45,954 nucleotides of DNA, taken from the NCBI GenBank assembly GCA_025457965.1, contig JALOTJ010000007.1, forward strand, positions 1 to 45,954. Reading direction: 5' to 3'. Shown in pieces: positions 1 through 7,744 of the stretch. Under the pieces are notes generated by a model, which saw only the letters and a list, made by a program, of their open reading frames with translations, ran no database searches and was not told the DNA's origin. Made by a program: the position numbers and the translations under genes. Each line of letters starts with the position of its first letter. Positions within the stretch are counted from its first letter, which is position 1. The stretch is from Spirochaetota bacterium (GTDB lineage Bacteria; Spirochaetota; UBA4802; UBA5368).

Positions 1-243
1 GTCTTTCTTCGCGGCCTTGTCGTCCTTCTTCACGTCAGCCTTCTTCTCGTCGGCTTTCTTCGGGGCGGCTTCAGGCTTCGGGGCGGCTTTCTTCTCGTCT
101 TTCTTCGCGGCTTTATCGTCTGCCTTTTTCTCCTCCACTTTCACCGTCTTGCCGGCGGCGTCTTTCTTGGGAGCATCGGCCGCAAACGCCGTGGTCGATA
201 CGACAAAGGCAAAAGCGACTAAAAGGCTAAGAAATTTTTTCAT
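1..243 (-). CDS. Lys/Ala-rich secreted protein, C-terminus cut off by the window edge
   Basis: The frame is open from an ATG at 243 to the left edge (81 residues visible). AAGGAG lies 6 nt before the ATG. Residues 1-21 form a classical signal peptide (MKK, then a hydrophobic run, ending in TAFA before AD). The mature part is low complexity, built from K, A, D, E and P in units such as KKADEKKAD and KPEAAPKK, and should be extended and highly charged. No catalytic motif is visible. It diverges from the ECF sigma gene and shares its 99-bp upstream region, so it could be co-regulated, but that is inference. Similar tails occur in histone H1-like and envelope-associated proteins, so function cannot be assigned. 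The gene is clearly real because of the signal peptide and ribosome site. Confidence 0.8.
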   Translation of the reverse strand, partial: MKKFLSLLVAFAFVVSTTAFAADAPKKDAAGKTVKVEEKKADDKAAKKDEKKAAPKPEAAPKKADEKKADVKKDDKAAKKD

Positions 244-275
244 ATACGACTCCTTTTTTGATTGTTAAAATCATA

Positions 276-319
276 GAACCTGCGGTTCCATACATAGTAC
301 AACAATCGAGACGGAACTT
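276..319. promoter_or_regulatory. Possible regulatory sites between divergent genes
   Basis: GAACC-TGC-GGTTC (276-288) is a short perfect inverted repeat. GGAACTT at 313-319 matches the -35 consensus of RpoE-like ECF sigma factors, but no matching -10 fits before the plus-strand start at 343. Weak evidence only. Confidence 0.2.
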
Positions 320-342
320 TCGGACATAATTTCCCAAAAAAT

Positions 343-852
343 ATGCTGACTGAAACACGGCTGCGCGAGGTCTACGCCTTATACAAAAAGGAATTATTCG
401 TCTATATTTATCGGTTTGCCCATTCGTACGAGGTATCCGAGGACATTCTTCACGACTGTTTCGAAAATCTGATCAAATACTCCCTTAAATACGACCTGGC
501 CGACGTCAATATCCGTTCATTTCTTTACCGAACCGCCCATAATCTCGTCATAAACCACCTCAAGAGAGATCGAAGAATAACACAGGTACCGCTGGAGGAA
601 GACAGCAGCGTTAGCGGTAAAGACCATGTGGAATGGGCGCCGGAACTCGACGAGCTTAACCGGGAAATTTATCGTCATATCCAATCCGCGGACGAGGTAG
701 CCCGATCAATCTTTATTATGAGCAAAGAATCCGGCATGAGCCTCGCCCTCATCGCCTCGAGTCTGGGGATATCAGAGAGAACGGTGAGAAGAAAGCTTGC
801 CGGTATTATCGAAGCCCTCGGAGATCATCTGGAAAAAAGAGGCTTTTTATGA
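343..852 (+). CDS. ECF-type RNA polymerase sigma factor
   Basis: A 169-residue protein with the two-domain layout of sigma-70 family ECF factors. Region 2 spans roughly residues 8-75 (core-binding helices around LYKKELFVYIYRFAHSYEVSEDI, shown in part as YRFAHSYEVSEDILHDCF, then the -10 recognition part FLYRTAHNLVINHLKRD). Region 4 spans about 110-165 with a helix-turn-helix (MSLALIASSLGISERTVRRK). It directs core polymerase to a small regulon. The next gene, 95 nt downstream on the same strand, is a membrane protein with a zinc-finger-like N-terminus and a FecR domain, the expected place for its anti-sigma or signal-transducing partner. The ATG at 343 has no good ribosome site, but no better in-frame start is visible. 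Confidence 0.85.
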   Translation: MLTETRLREVYALYKKELFVYIYRFAHSYEVSEDILHDCFENLIKYSLKYDLADVNIRSFLYRTAHNLVINHLKRDRRITQVPLEEDSSVSGKDHVEWAPELDELNREIYRHIQSADEVARSIFIMSKESGMSLALIASSLGISERTVRRKLAGIIEALGDHLEKRGFL

Positions 853-946
853 AATTTTTTTACAAAATATGGCAGCTTTTCTCTTTGCAATTGTTTAATA
901 ATTAGAGCTGCCGAATTAATACGGCAAATCCTGCCGGCAGGAATGT

Positions 947-1894
947 ATGGCGAATAGGGACGCCCACATCGACGAAAAAACCATGCGCTCCCTCCTGACA
1001 ACAGGAAGGAAAAGCGGTGCCGTGCGCGACCATATCGACCGCTGTGCCCTGTGCAGGGCGCGATATGAAAAATTAACGCATGTCCTCGCGCCATCCCATG
1101 GCGGTGCCATGGCACCCTCCCGCGCAGTCGAGAAAAGGATTCTGGCATCCTACCGGATCATTCATCGAAACGAAGCAGGCGAGGCCCCGGGATCGAATCT
1201 CTTCAATAAATTTTCAACATGGAACAGAAAGGCGCTGGCGGGCGCTTTTGCCGCGGTGCTCATCATGGCGGGCGCCGGCATCACAACATACCGCTTGCAT
1301 ATGCCGCGGGCACTGCCCCTCTATGTTTACTCCATGAAAGGGCCGGCCTTTATTGATGGTGAGCCCGTCAGCTATCAGAGTACGATCAGAGAGGGCAGCC
1401 TCCTCGAGGTCCCCCATAACTCCGTCGTTGTGCTCTCGTATAAGAATCGTTTTCTCCTCAAAGTCTACGAGAGAAGCGAACTGCGGCTTGGAAAGGCGAT
1501 GGCAAAAGGCAACCGCAGACAGACGGAGTTTGTTTTCAATTTAATTAAAGGAACGCTTTTTACGCGCATCAACAATGAGTCGGACGAACCGGACTATTTC
1601 TACATGACCCCGAACGCGCGCATTAAATCCTCGAGGACGGAATTTATACTGAAAGTCGCCGGCAATAAAACGATTCTCATCCCCCGAAGCGGAACCATCA
1701 ATATCACCTCGCTTGAAACTGAAGAAGAGGTGCTGACATTACCCGATAAAAAATACGTCATCACCTCATCGATCGAAACCAGCGAGACCGGGGAATACGA
1801 GGACGTGCGCAAACAGCTGACCGACGATGCCGAAAACCTCTTCCATGAAGACGAACAGCAGGAAATCCGGAACCTGCTCGAACCGATGAGCTGA
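947..1894 (+). CDS. Zinc-finger-like, single-pass membrane FecR-domain protein (probable anti-sigma/sensor)
   Basis: 315 residues in three parts. The N-terminus carries H29-x3-C33-x2-C36, the metal-binding pattern of zinc-binding anti-sigma domains (zf-HC2/ZAS). One hydrophobic helix at about 96-115 crosses the inner membrane. The rest (about 120-260) resembles the periplasmic FecR domain, with beta-rich segments such as GEPVSYQSTIREGSLLEV and TPNARIKSSRTEFILKV. The charged C-terminal tail is acidic. The order is that expected for a protein that holds an ECF sigma at the membrane and senses something outside. The position 3' of the ECF sigma gene supports this. ATG at 947 follows GGCAGGA; another ATG at 943 is out of frame. 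Signal and outer-membrane partner are unknown: no TonB receptor is in the window. Confidence 0.75.
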   Translation: MANRDAHIDEKTMRSLLTTGRKSGAVRDHIDRCALCRARYEKLTHVLAPSHGGAMAPSRAVEKRILASYRIIHRNEAGEAPGSNLFNKFSTWNRKALAGAFAAVLIMAGAGITTYRLHMPRALPLYVYSMKGPAFIDGEPVSYQSTIREGSLLEVPHNSVVVLSYKNRFLLKVYERSELRLGKAMAKGNRRQTEFVFNLIKGTLFTRINNESDEPDYFYMTPNARIKSSRTEFILKVAGNKTILIPRSGTINITSLETEEEVLTLPDKKYVITSSIETSETGEYEDVRKQLTDDAENLFHEDEQQEIRNLLEPMS

Positions 1895-1910
1895 CCCCCC
1901 CCCGGAGGGG

Positions 1911-3527
1911 CTACAATCCCAACGCCTCCACCATCAGGTCGTGAACCTCGGTCGTATGATGGACTCCCCTGAATCGGCTCGCATGTTTTTCCGGACCCCA
2001 GGCCACGAGCAGTACGGGTGACGCGGTATGAGAACCGGTCGACCACACGACACTCTGATCGCGCGCTATCGCCCGTCCCATTAGATTATTTCTGCTTTCT
2101 CCGGACGCCATGTAGAATTCCTTGAAGTCATTGATTCGCGGAAGCCGGTATATTTTTTTCCCTCTCGCCGTAACACCGGGAGGCGCGTTCTCCATGGCGA
2201 GGATATCGCCCGCCTGTTTGGTGGAAATTTTAAATTCAACCGCCTCATTGAAAATGCGCGCTAAATTCCCGGGGGTCCGCAGTCCCGGCGGCAGGGCGTC
2301 GAACTCCATTCGAATATCGTTGAAGGATTTCCTCTGCGCGTGCAAGCTGTCGAGCACCGACGGACTCACGTAATTGTTCATCGGCCTGTATTCCCGCCCC
2401 CGGAAAGCCTTCCCGGGGAGTTTCATTCCCGGGGGAATATTGTATCTCGAATAGCTGAACGCGAAACCGCCCGTCTCGTGGTCCGCAATTACGACAACCA
2501 GCGTGTCGCTCCTGCCTCGCGCCCATTGATAAATGCGTTCGAGTGTTTCATCGAAAACCAGCATTTCGTGCAGCAGCCTGCCGGCATCGCTGTGGTGGCA
2601 GGCATAATCGATCTGCCCCGCTTCGACCATCAGGAAAAAGCCCTTCTCATTGCGCGACAGCACCTCGAGCGCCTTTTCGGTCATCTCGGCAAGTGTCGGT
2701 ATGGCGCGGCCCCTGTCGGCGCGGCTCCGGCTCACCCTTATAGCGTCTGGCATCTCCGACTCGGCGAAAAGCCCCAGAATTTTGGGCGAGGAACTCCGCA
2801 GAAGACCCTTCCGCTCGAATACCGCCTCATAGCCCTTCTTTTGCGCCTCCTGTATCAGGTTCCTGCCGTCCCTGCGCGCTGACCGTAAAGACAGGTGGGG
2901 CGGAATGCTCTTCCGTAGAAGAGCGTGTGTTTTTGATGAAGCGTCATCGGCATTCTCGGGCAGCCAGTGGCGCAGGCCACCCGATAACAGCACCTCGGCC
3001 CCGGAGTCGAGCAGGTCCCCGGCGATCTCGTTCTCCATTGTGCGGACCGGCCTGTGAGCCGCGAAGGAGGCCGGGGTGGCGTGGGTGATGCGGGTATCCG
3101 AAACCAGGCCGGCCGACCTTCCGCTGCGACGGGCCTTCTCCAGAATCGTATCGGCGGGATTTCCATCGCTGTCCACACCGATCATGCCCGGGCGAGAACT
3201 CCTTCCGGTGGCGATCTGCGTTCCCGATGCCGCCGAATCCGCGACAAGAAAGCCCTCTGGGCTCGTGAGCGCCAGGCCCGTGGTGCCCTCACGCATGATC
3301 CGCTCGATGGCGAGCCTCCGGTCTTTCGCCGCCGGGCTTCCGGCGTACCGGGCATAGGCAAGGGCCAGGCCTATCTGCTGGGGGCCCATCCCGTCCCCGA
3401 TAAGGATTATGAGATTGCGGATTTTTTCTTCGGAGCGGGTGCAGGATAAGGATAGGGCGACCAGGATGCAAAGTGCGGCGCGGCGAATTTGCGCCCGGGG
3501 CGCTCCAGGATACAAAGGTTTGCTCAT
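1911..3527 (-). CDS. Alkaline phosphatase family lipoprotein (PhoA type)
   Basis: About 538 residues. It should hydrolyse phosphomonoesters in the periplasm using two zinc ions and magnesium. The PhoA-superfamily landmarks are present in order: IGDGMG near the N-terminus (metal ligand Asp), ADSAASGTQIATG with the nucleophilic Ser, a ligand segment VEAGQIDYACHHSD, ADHETGGF, and the final GSHTASPVLL with a metal-binding His. The N-terminus has a hydrophobic segment ending in LSLSC, a lipobox, so the mature protein is probably lipid-anchored. The start at 3527 is chosen because it overlaps the upstream stop as ATGA (3524-3527) and has GGAGG at good spacing; a longer reading frame to 3545 is unlikely. 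It is the last gene of a four-gene overlapping minus-strand operon. The 3' end converges on the FecR-domain gene. Confidence 0.9.
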   Translation of the reverse strand: MSKPLYPGAPRAQIRRAALCILVALSLSCTRSEEKIRNLIILIGDGMGPQQIGLALAYARYAGSPAAKDRRLAIERIMREGTTGLALTSPEGFLVADSAASGTQIATGRSSRPGMIGVDSDGNPADTILEKARRSGRSAGLVSDTRITHATPASFAAHRPVRTMENEIAGDLLDSGAEVLLSGGLRHWLPENADDASSKTHALLRKSIPPHLSLRSARRDGRNLIQEAQKKGYEAVFERKGLLRSSSPKILGLFAESEMPDAIRVSRSRADRGRAIPTLAEMTEKALEVLSRNEKGFFLMVEAGQIDYACHHSDAGRLLHEMLVFDETLERIYQWARGRSDTLVVVIADHETGGFAFSYSRYNIPPGMKLPGKAFRGREYRPMNNYVSPSVLDSLHAQRKSFNDIRMEFDALPPGLRTPGNLARIFNEAVEFKISTKQAGDILAMENAPPGVTARGKKIYRLPRINDFKEFYMASGESRNNLMGRAIARDQSVVWSTGSHTASPVLLVAWGPEKHASRFRGVHHTTEVHDLMVEALGL

Positions 3528-4165
3528 TCCGGCTCCTCCAGGCAAAGACTCCCGGAAGGAACGAGCCCCCTGATCTCAGCGTTTATTATCGGGACGATCT
3601 CACGGTGCCGGTCGGGCGAGAGGCCCAGAAACGTGGCGAAGAGAATCTGCAGGATGTCACCGTGCGACACCAGCAGGATGGTCTTTCCGGAATAATCATT
3701 CTCGCACCCGCGTACCGCCGCAAGCGCCCTGTTCCGGACCGCGGCGGGCGATTCCACGCCTGCGGCCCTGTTCTCCGGATTGCCGCTGTCGGCCTTCCAG
3801 ACCTCGGCGTACAGCGTATCATCACCCCCGTCATATTCTCCGAAAAAACGCTCCCGTAACAGCGGCGTAAGGACTATTCGCTCCACCTTCACGCACTCGG
3901 CGACCGTTTCCGCCGTCTGCCGGGCGCGCATAAAATCGGAGGAGCACACAACGATATCGCGCACCCCCGAGAAATACCGCGACACCGCCTCGCTCACCTG
4001 CCGAAATCCCTCGGGAGTGAGCCCGCACGATCCGAGGCCCTCGTTCGGAGAACTGCAGATAAAGCGACCGATATTGGCCTGGCTCTGGCCATGTCGCATG
4101 ATACAGTATTCATTGGCCAGTTGAAGACCGCCGTACCGGCCGTTATCGTTCTTGCCGGTCATCAT
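3524..4165 (-). CDS. Histidine phosphatase superfamily protein (phosphoglycerate mutase-like)
   Basis: About 213 residues. The RHG motif MRHGQSQAN supplies the phospho-accepting His, LRERFFGEYDG contains the acid/base region, and LVSHGDILQILF supplies the second catalytic His. These are the marks of histidine phosphatases, which act on sugar phosphates, nucleotides or phosphoproteins; the sequence does not show which. It has no signal peptide, so it is probably cytoplasmic. Two adjacent ATGs (4165, 4162) are possible starts; both lie inside the end of the upstream gene (about 20 bp overlap). It also overlaps the downstream alkaline phosphatase by 4 bp, so translation is probably coupled. The pairing with a PhoA-type lipoprotein suggests a shared role in phosphate release, which is inference. 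Confidence 0.85.
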   Translation of the reverse strand: MMTGKNDNGRYGGLQLANEYCIMRHGQSQANIGRFICSSPNEGLGSCGLTPEGFRQVSEAVSRYFSGVRDIVVCSSDFMRARQTAETVAECVKVERIVLTPLLRERFFGEYDGGDDTLYAEVWKADSGNPENRAAGVESPAAVRNRALAAVRGCENDYSGKTILLVSHGDILQILFATFLGLSPDRHREIVPIINAEIRGLVPSGSLCLEEPE

Positions 4166-4700
4166 ATTCAATGGTAAAGGAGGATCCTTTCGACACGGAA
4201 TACCCACCCTTTTCGTCCGCGAGCGTCACCCGCACCTCGAACCGAATGGGAGTACAGCAGAAATGGTCCCCTCGCACCGGATCGTTGCGATCGTCCCTGT
4301 GGAAATCGTCGAGCAGGCTCCCCGCCAGTGAAAAACCCGACACGCGTTTTTTCTCGACATCGAGTCGTTCAACCGCGAAACGCCGGCCCGTGACCGGATC
4401 GACGAACCAGGCCTGTACCTTCTCGTGTGGTACGGGGCGCGACAGAAGCAGGCTGAAACAGACCGTATCGCCCTGGAAATAGATATGGTTGAAGAGGTCT
4501 TTGTTGGTGCCTTTTTTTCTGAACGGACGGAGCCGATAGATGAGCGACCCGTCAGCGATGGCGCCGCCCGGCTCCAGGCGCGAACCGAGCGAAAATTCGC
4601 GCACGACCGGGCCCTCCGCCGGGCAGAAAAGCACCGCGGCTGAAACGAGTACAATCACGACCGCGCGGGATATACCGCGGATAACGACGGGCTTACTCAT
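4143..4700 (-). CDS. Secreted protein of unknown function
   Basis: About 185 residues. An N-terminal hydrophobic stretch after MSKPVVIRGISR (VVIVLVSAAVLF) looks like a signal peptide or anchor. The mature part is beta-rich by composition, with segments such as FQGDTVCFSLLLSRPVP, VQAWFVDPVTGRRFAVE and IRFEVRVTLADEKGGYSV, which suggest an immunoglobulin-like or beta-sandwich fold. I do not recognise the family. ATG at 4700 is preferred over TTG at 4703; GGAGA lies about 10 nt before it. It overlaps the upstream gene by 8 bp and the downstream histidine phosphatase by about 20 bp, so it belongs to the same operon. Confidence 0.65.
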   Translation of the reverse strand: MSKPVVIRGISRAVVIVLVSAAVLFCPAEGPVVREFSLGSRLEPGGAIADGSLIYRLRPFRKKGTNKDLFNHIYFQGDTVCFSLLLSRPVPHEKVQAWFVDPVTGRRFAVERLDVEKKRVSGFSLAGSLLDDFHRDDRNDPVRGDHFCCTPIRFEVRVTLADEKGGYSVSKGSSFTIEYDDRQER

Positions 4701-5625
4701 CAATATCGATTCTCCACCATCCCTTCAACGCAAGTTCGTCGTCGCGAAAAAATGAATACCTGCCGAAATAGGCGGCAATCCGCGCCCGCGCATCCCCCCC
4801 CAATCCGACTCCCTCCGACGAAATAAGGATTTCCGGGAAAACCGTCTCGATTTCCTTCCGTGGAAACCACCCGTTAAGCGGCCTGTATTTGGCTAAAACG
4901 TAAAGGAACAACGGCTCAAATATTTTTACCGCCGCCGCAATCTCCGGGAGCGTCGGGTCCGGCACGTTGAGGCAGGCGGTGAAGTGATCGAATTCAACGA
5001 ACGGATAGAAGGCCGCGGACACCGGGAAAAGATCGTCCAGGCCCATCCGGCGGTGAAGCTCCATCGTCGCCTCGCGGTAGCCGGTGTCATCGAAGATCGC
5101 ATAGGTGTGAAAATACTGATCGGAATCGGTATAGGTGGAATCCACCAGCCGCACCGGAGCGAAATCGGCTTCGGAGGCCGCGCCCTTGCGGACAGGCACG
5201 AGCCGGGACTTGAAATAAATCCGATCGGTATAATACGCCGGATAAAAATCGGTCCCTCCCTTCTCGATAAATTCATCCGCACCGCCGCCATAACGCAGGT
5301 CGATGCGGAAAAGATGTACAAAATCCAGAAAGGCGCCTTCGACCCGACGCGCGAACTGCAGGCTGTGCTGGTGTGCCGCCGAGACGGGACCGGTAATAAA
5401 CCGGCGTCCGCCCAGATACGCCGGGACAAACCGGGCGACTTCGGCGAGAACGCCGGCGGCAAGTCCCGGATCGATCTCCTTGACCGGAAGTCGGGGGATC
5501 CCTATCCGGCCGTTGAAAAGTACGAACTCGTTCTTGATCACATTGATAAAAACGGCGCCGGTGTCGTTCGCCACGGACCCGTCTATACCATCAAGGACGC
5601 TCTGTATTTTTTGGACCATATTCAT
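4693..5625 (-). CDS. Conserved-looking cytoplasmic protein of unknown function
   Basis: 310 residues with no signal peptide or membrane segment and no motif I recognise. The composition is that of a normal globular protein, with aromatic-rich blocks (DFYPAYYTDRIYFKSRLVPV, AFYPFVEFDHFTACLNV, YFGRYSFFRDDELALKGWW). The C-terminal stretch contains GLGGDARARIAAYFG. It is the first gene of the four-gene overlapping operon that ends in the alkaline phosphatase. A run of eight G on the coding strand lies at 4794-4801 (LGGD). No strong ribosome site precedes the ATG at 5625; an in-frame ATG at 5619 is an alternative. Confidence 0.65.
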   Translation of the reverse strand: MNMVQKIQSVLDGIDGSVANDTGAVFINVIKNEFVLFNGRIGIPRLPVKEIDPGLAAGVLAEVARFVPAYLGGRRFITGPVSAAHQHSLQFARRVEGAFLDFVHLFRIDLRYGGGADEFIEKGGTDFYPAYYTDRIYFKSRLVPVRKGAASEADFAPVRLVDSTYTDSDQYFHTYAIFDDTGYREATMELHRRMGLDDLFPVSAAFYPFVEFDHFTACLNVPDPTLPEIAAAVKIFEPLFLYVLAKYRPLNGWFPRKEIETVFPEILISSEGVGLGGDARARIAAYFGRYSFFRDDELALKGWWRIDIDE

Positions 5626-5961
5626 TGTATGCGCCGCTCGAGCAGGAGGTTATACCGAACGTGTATGCCCCGCGCCAGTCTAAAAAGCAAATAAAAAACC
5701 CGCCACATGCCCTAATTCCCTTGACAAACGCCTTTCCCGATCTTTCAATAATCGGGCCTGTCATGTAATTCCAGACCATCGGCCTTATGGCGACAGCGAT
5801 GGAGGGAGTCCCGGGAGAACGCCGGGTTCGGGGCATGTTCAATGATTGGAATCGCGGAGGGAGAGCCGCGGCATTTAGCCCGACGCTCACCAGCCGGTCT
5901 TCGCCGACAATACACGCCGAGGGCGCCGGCTCGAAAAACAAGGGATCCCAGAGTAACAGCT
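5626..5961. other. 336-bp divergent intergenic region upstream of cheD
   Basis: No convincing gene. It holds a candidate plus-strand promoter (see 5721-5756) and a leader of about 200 nt to the cheD start, with several short GC-rich inverted repeats, including one around 5850-5876 (CGCGG...CCGCG). A 92-codon plus-strand frame through it overlaps cheD out of frame and is not protein-like. Confidence 0.5.
5721..5756 (+). promoter_or_regulatory. Candidate sigma-70 promoter with overlapping inverted repeat, upstream of cheD
   Basis: TTGACA (5721-5726), 17-nt spacer, TTCAAT (5744-5749; 4 of 6 consensus). The inverted repeat CCCGAT-N9-ATCGGG (5736-5756) spans the -10 element, where a repressor could act. 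Sequence match only. Confidence 0.4.
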
Positions 5962-6441
5962 ATGAACACATTGATAAATGTCGGTGTCTCCCAGATGGGA
6001 GCATCCTCCAGTCCGACCGTATTGCGAACGATACTGGGGAGCTGCGTCGGCATCTGCATATATGACAGGATGAAAAAAGTCGGCGGGATGGCGCACATAC
6101 TGCTGCCCAACAATCCCGGAGACGGCAACCCCGAAAAATACGCCGACAGCGCCATCCCCCTGCTCATCGCCCGCCTTGTCAGGGACGGGGCGAATAAAGA
6201 ATTCCTCTCGGCGAAGCTCGCGGGCGGGGCCTCGATGTTCAAGTTCAACGCGAGCGTAACACTGGGACAGATCGGCGAGCGGAATGTCGAGGAAAGTAAA
6301 AAGATTCTTGAAAAGAGCAACATACCCGTGCTCGAGCACGACACCGGGGGAAACACGGGAAGGGTCATCGATTTCTTCCTCGAAGACGGCCGAATGAAGG
6401 TCAAGGCCGGGGGCCAGGAAAAACTCTATTACAAAGTATAA
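5962..6441 (+). CDS. cheD: Chemoreceptor glutamine deamidase CheD
   Basis: 159 residues, the usual CheD length. CheD deamidates specific glutamines of chemoreceptors and in some species binds the phosphatase CheC. The family landmarks are present: TILGSCVGICIYD with the catalytic Cys28, GGMAHILLP with His45, and LAGGASMF in the middle. The ATG at 5962 gives the normal N-terminus (MNTLINVGVSQMG, with the typical short strand before the active site); longer readings from 5842 add an unlike Arg-rich stretch. It is first in a plus-strand operon with an HDOD gene 20 nt downstream, a zinc-ribbon membrane protein and a methyltransferase. No receptor, CheA or CheC is in the window. Confidence 0.93.
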   Translation: MNTLINVGVSQMGASSSPTVLRTILGSCVGICIYDRMKKVGGMAHILLPNNPGDGNPEKYADSAIPLLIARLVRDGANKEFLSAKLAGGASMFKFNASVTLGQIGERNVEESKKILEKSNIPVLEHDTGGNTGRVIDFFLEDGRMKVKAGGQEKLYYKV

Positions 6442-6461
6442 CCATATTGCGGAGCAAACCA

Positions 6462-7322
6462 ATGCATGCACATATACAGCAAAGAATCCAGGAAATTATC
6501 AACAACCTCGACCGGCTTCCCTCAATCCCGGATGTGGCCAGCAAGGTCCTCACCATGGTCAACGACCCCGATGTTGCATTCAAGGCCATTGCCGACGAGA
6601 TTTCGAAGGACCAGGCCATAACGACAAATATACTGAAGCTCTGCAATTCCGCGTACTTCAGCAAGGGCAAGGAAATCTCCTCGATCGACCGGGCGATTGT
6701 GACCCTCGGCATCAAAGAGGTAAAGGATATTGTCGTCGTGGCGGCTACGCGCGAGGTTCTTAATAAGATTATCGTGGGCTACGACCTCGCGCGCGGCGAA
6801 CTGTGGAAACACGGAATCGCCGTGGCAGTGCTGTCGAAAAGGATCGCGGTTTTAAAGAATAAAAAAAGCATCGCCGACATAGCCTTCACCGGCGGGATTA
6901 TCCACGATGTCGGCAAAACGGTCCTCGCGCTGTTCGTGCAGAATACCTTCAAGGAGATTCTCGAACTGGTCCAGACCAGGCAGATACAGTTCGCCGCGGC
7001 CGAGAAGGAGATAATGGGCTTCGATCATCAGGAGATCGGAGAGAATATACTCAATAAATGGAAATTCCCCGAAGTGCTCAGGTCCATAGTCCGCCACCAC
7101 CACCAGCCCGATAAGGCGCCTGCCGAGTTTCTGCCCATTGTCTCCATTGTCCATATCGCCAACACGCTCTGCCTCATGGCGGGCGTCGGCATCGGCGCAG
7201 ACGGTCTGTATCATGAACTGAGCGATACGGCCATAAAGACGCTGGGCCTCACCAACCGCGAATTGGAACAGCTCTACGGCGACATGCCGCAGGTCCTGAA
7301 TCAGGCCTCCGGCATCCTCTGA
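6462..7322 (+). CDS. HDOD domain signalling protein
   Basis: 286 residues. The N-terminal two thirds match the HDOD domain: LPSIPDVASKVLTMVNDPD, SKDQAITTNILKLCNSAYF, SSIDRAIVTLGIKEVKDIVV, and a GGIIHDVGKTVLA segment that keeps an HD pair, followed by GFDHQEIGENILNKW and IVRHHHQPDKAP. HDOD proteins act in signalling and regulation; many have lost HD hydrolase activity, but this one keeps several His/Asp residues, so activity is open. GGAG lies 7 nt before the ATG at 6462; the TTG at 6447 is less likely. It follows cheD by 20 nt and is followed after 3 nt by the next gene, so all are probably co-transcribed. Confidence 0.9.
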   Translation: MHAHIQQRIQEIINNLDRLPSIPDVASKVLTMVNDPDVAFKAIADEISKDQAITTNILKLCNSAYFSKGKEISSIDRAIVTLGIKEVKDIVVVAATREVLNKIIVGYDLARGELWKHGIAVAVLSKRIAVLKNKKSIADIAFTGGIIHDVGKTVLALFVQNTFKEILELVQTRQIQFAAAEKEIMGFDHQEIGENILNKWKFPEVLRSIVRHHHQPDKAPAEFLPIVSIVHIANTLCLMAGVGIGADGLYHELSDTAIKTLGLTNRELEQLYGDMPQVLNQASGIL

Positions 7323-7325
7323 AGC

Positions 7326-7727
7326 GTGCACCGCATGTTTCTGATCCGGGAATGTCCTTCCTGCGGAAGGAGAGTGCGTTTCCCCATCGACAGGGGGAAA
7401 ATCCGCGTGCGCTGTACCTGTGGCCATCATTTTATAGCCGACCCCGACGACCCCGGCCTGTATAAAAATGCCCGGTTCGATCTGCAGCACGACGACAAGA
7501 AGAAAACGGCCGTGTTCGGCCGTTTACTCGAACACCTTGGGACTGCGAACCTAAAGAGGATCCGCGTAGCCATCATCACCCGGCTGCTTTCTTTAAAATA
7601 CAAACTCCAGAACTTCAAGCTCCTCCCGTCGGCGGAACAGCGCCGTATCGCGGTGACGATTATCATCATCCTTCTCGCGCTCGCCATCCTCGGTCGTCTG
7701 CTCTGCGGCGGGAGCGCGGTCCCCTGA
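7326..7727 (+). CDS. Zinc-ribbon, C-terminally anchored membrane protein of unknown function
   Basis: 133 residues. The N-terminus contains two knuckles, CPSCG and CTCG, about 19 residues apart, the pattern of an MJ0042-like zinc ribbon. The middle is basic and charged (HDDKKKTAVFGRLLEHLG). Near the C-terminus a hydrophobic helix (RIAVTIIIILLALAILGRLL) predicts a tail anchor with the zinc ribbon in the cytoplasm. The start is GTG at 7326 or ATG at 7335; the former sits 3 nt after the HDOD stop. Its place in the cheD operon suggests a link to signalling at the membrane, without further evidence. Confidence 0.75.
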   Translation: MHRMFLIRECPSCGRRVRFPIDRGKIRVRCTCGHHFIADPDDPGLYKNARFDLQHDDKKKTAVFGRLLEHLGTANLKRIRVAIITRLLSLKYKLQNFKLLPSAEQRRIAVTIIIILLALAILGRLLCGGSAVP

Positions 7728-7744
7728 GGCGAGGGCATATTCCC

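Noticed and set aside
5842-5961. A longer N-terminus for CheD starting at 5842
   Set aside because: The added 40 residues are Arg-rich and unlike the family; ATG at 5962 gives the standard start.
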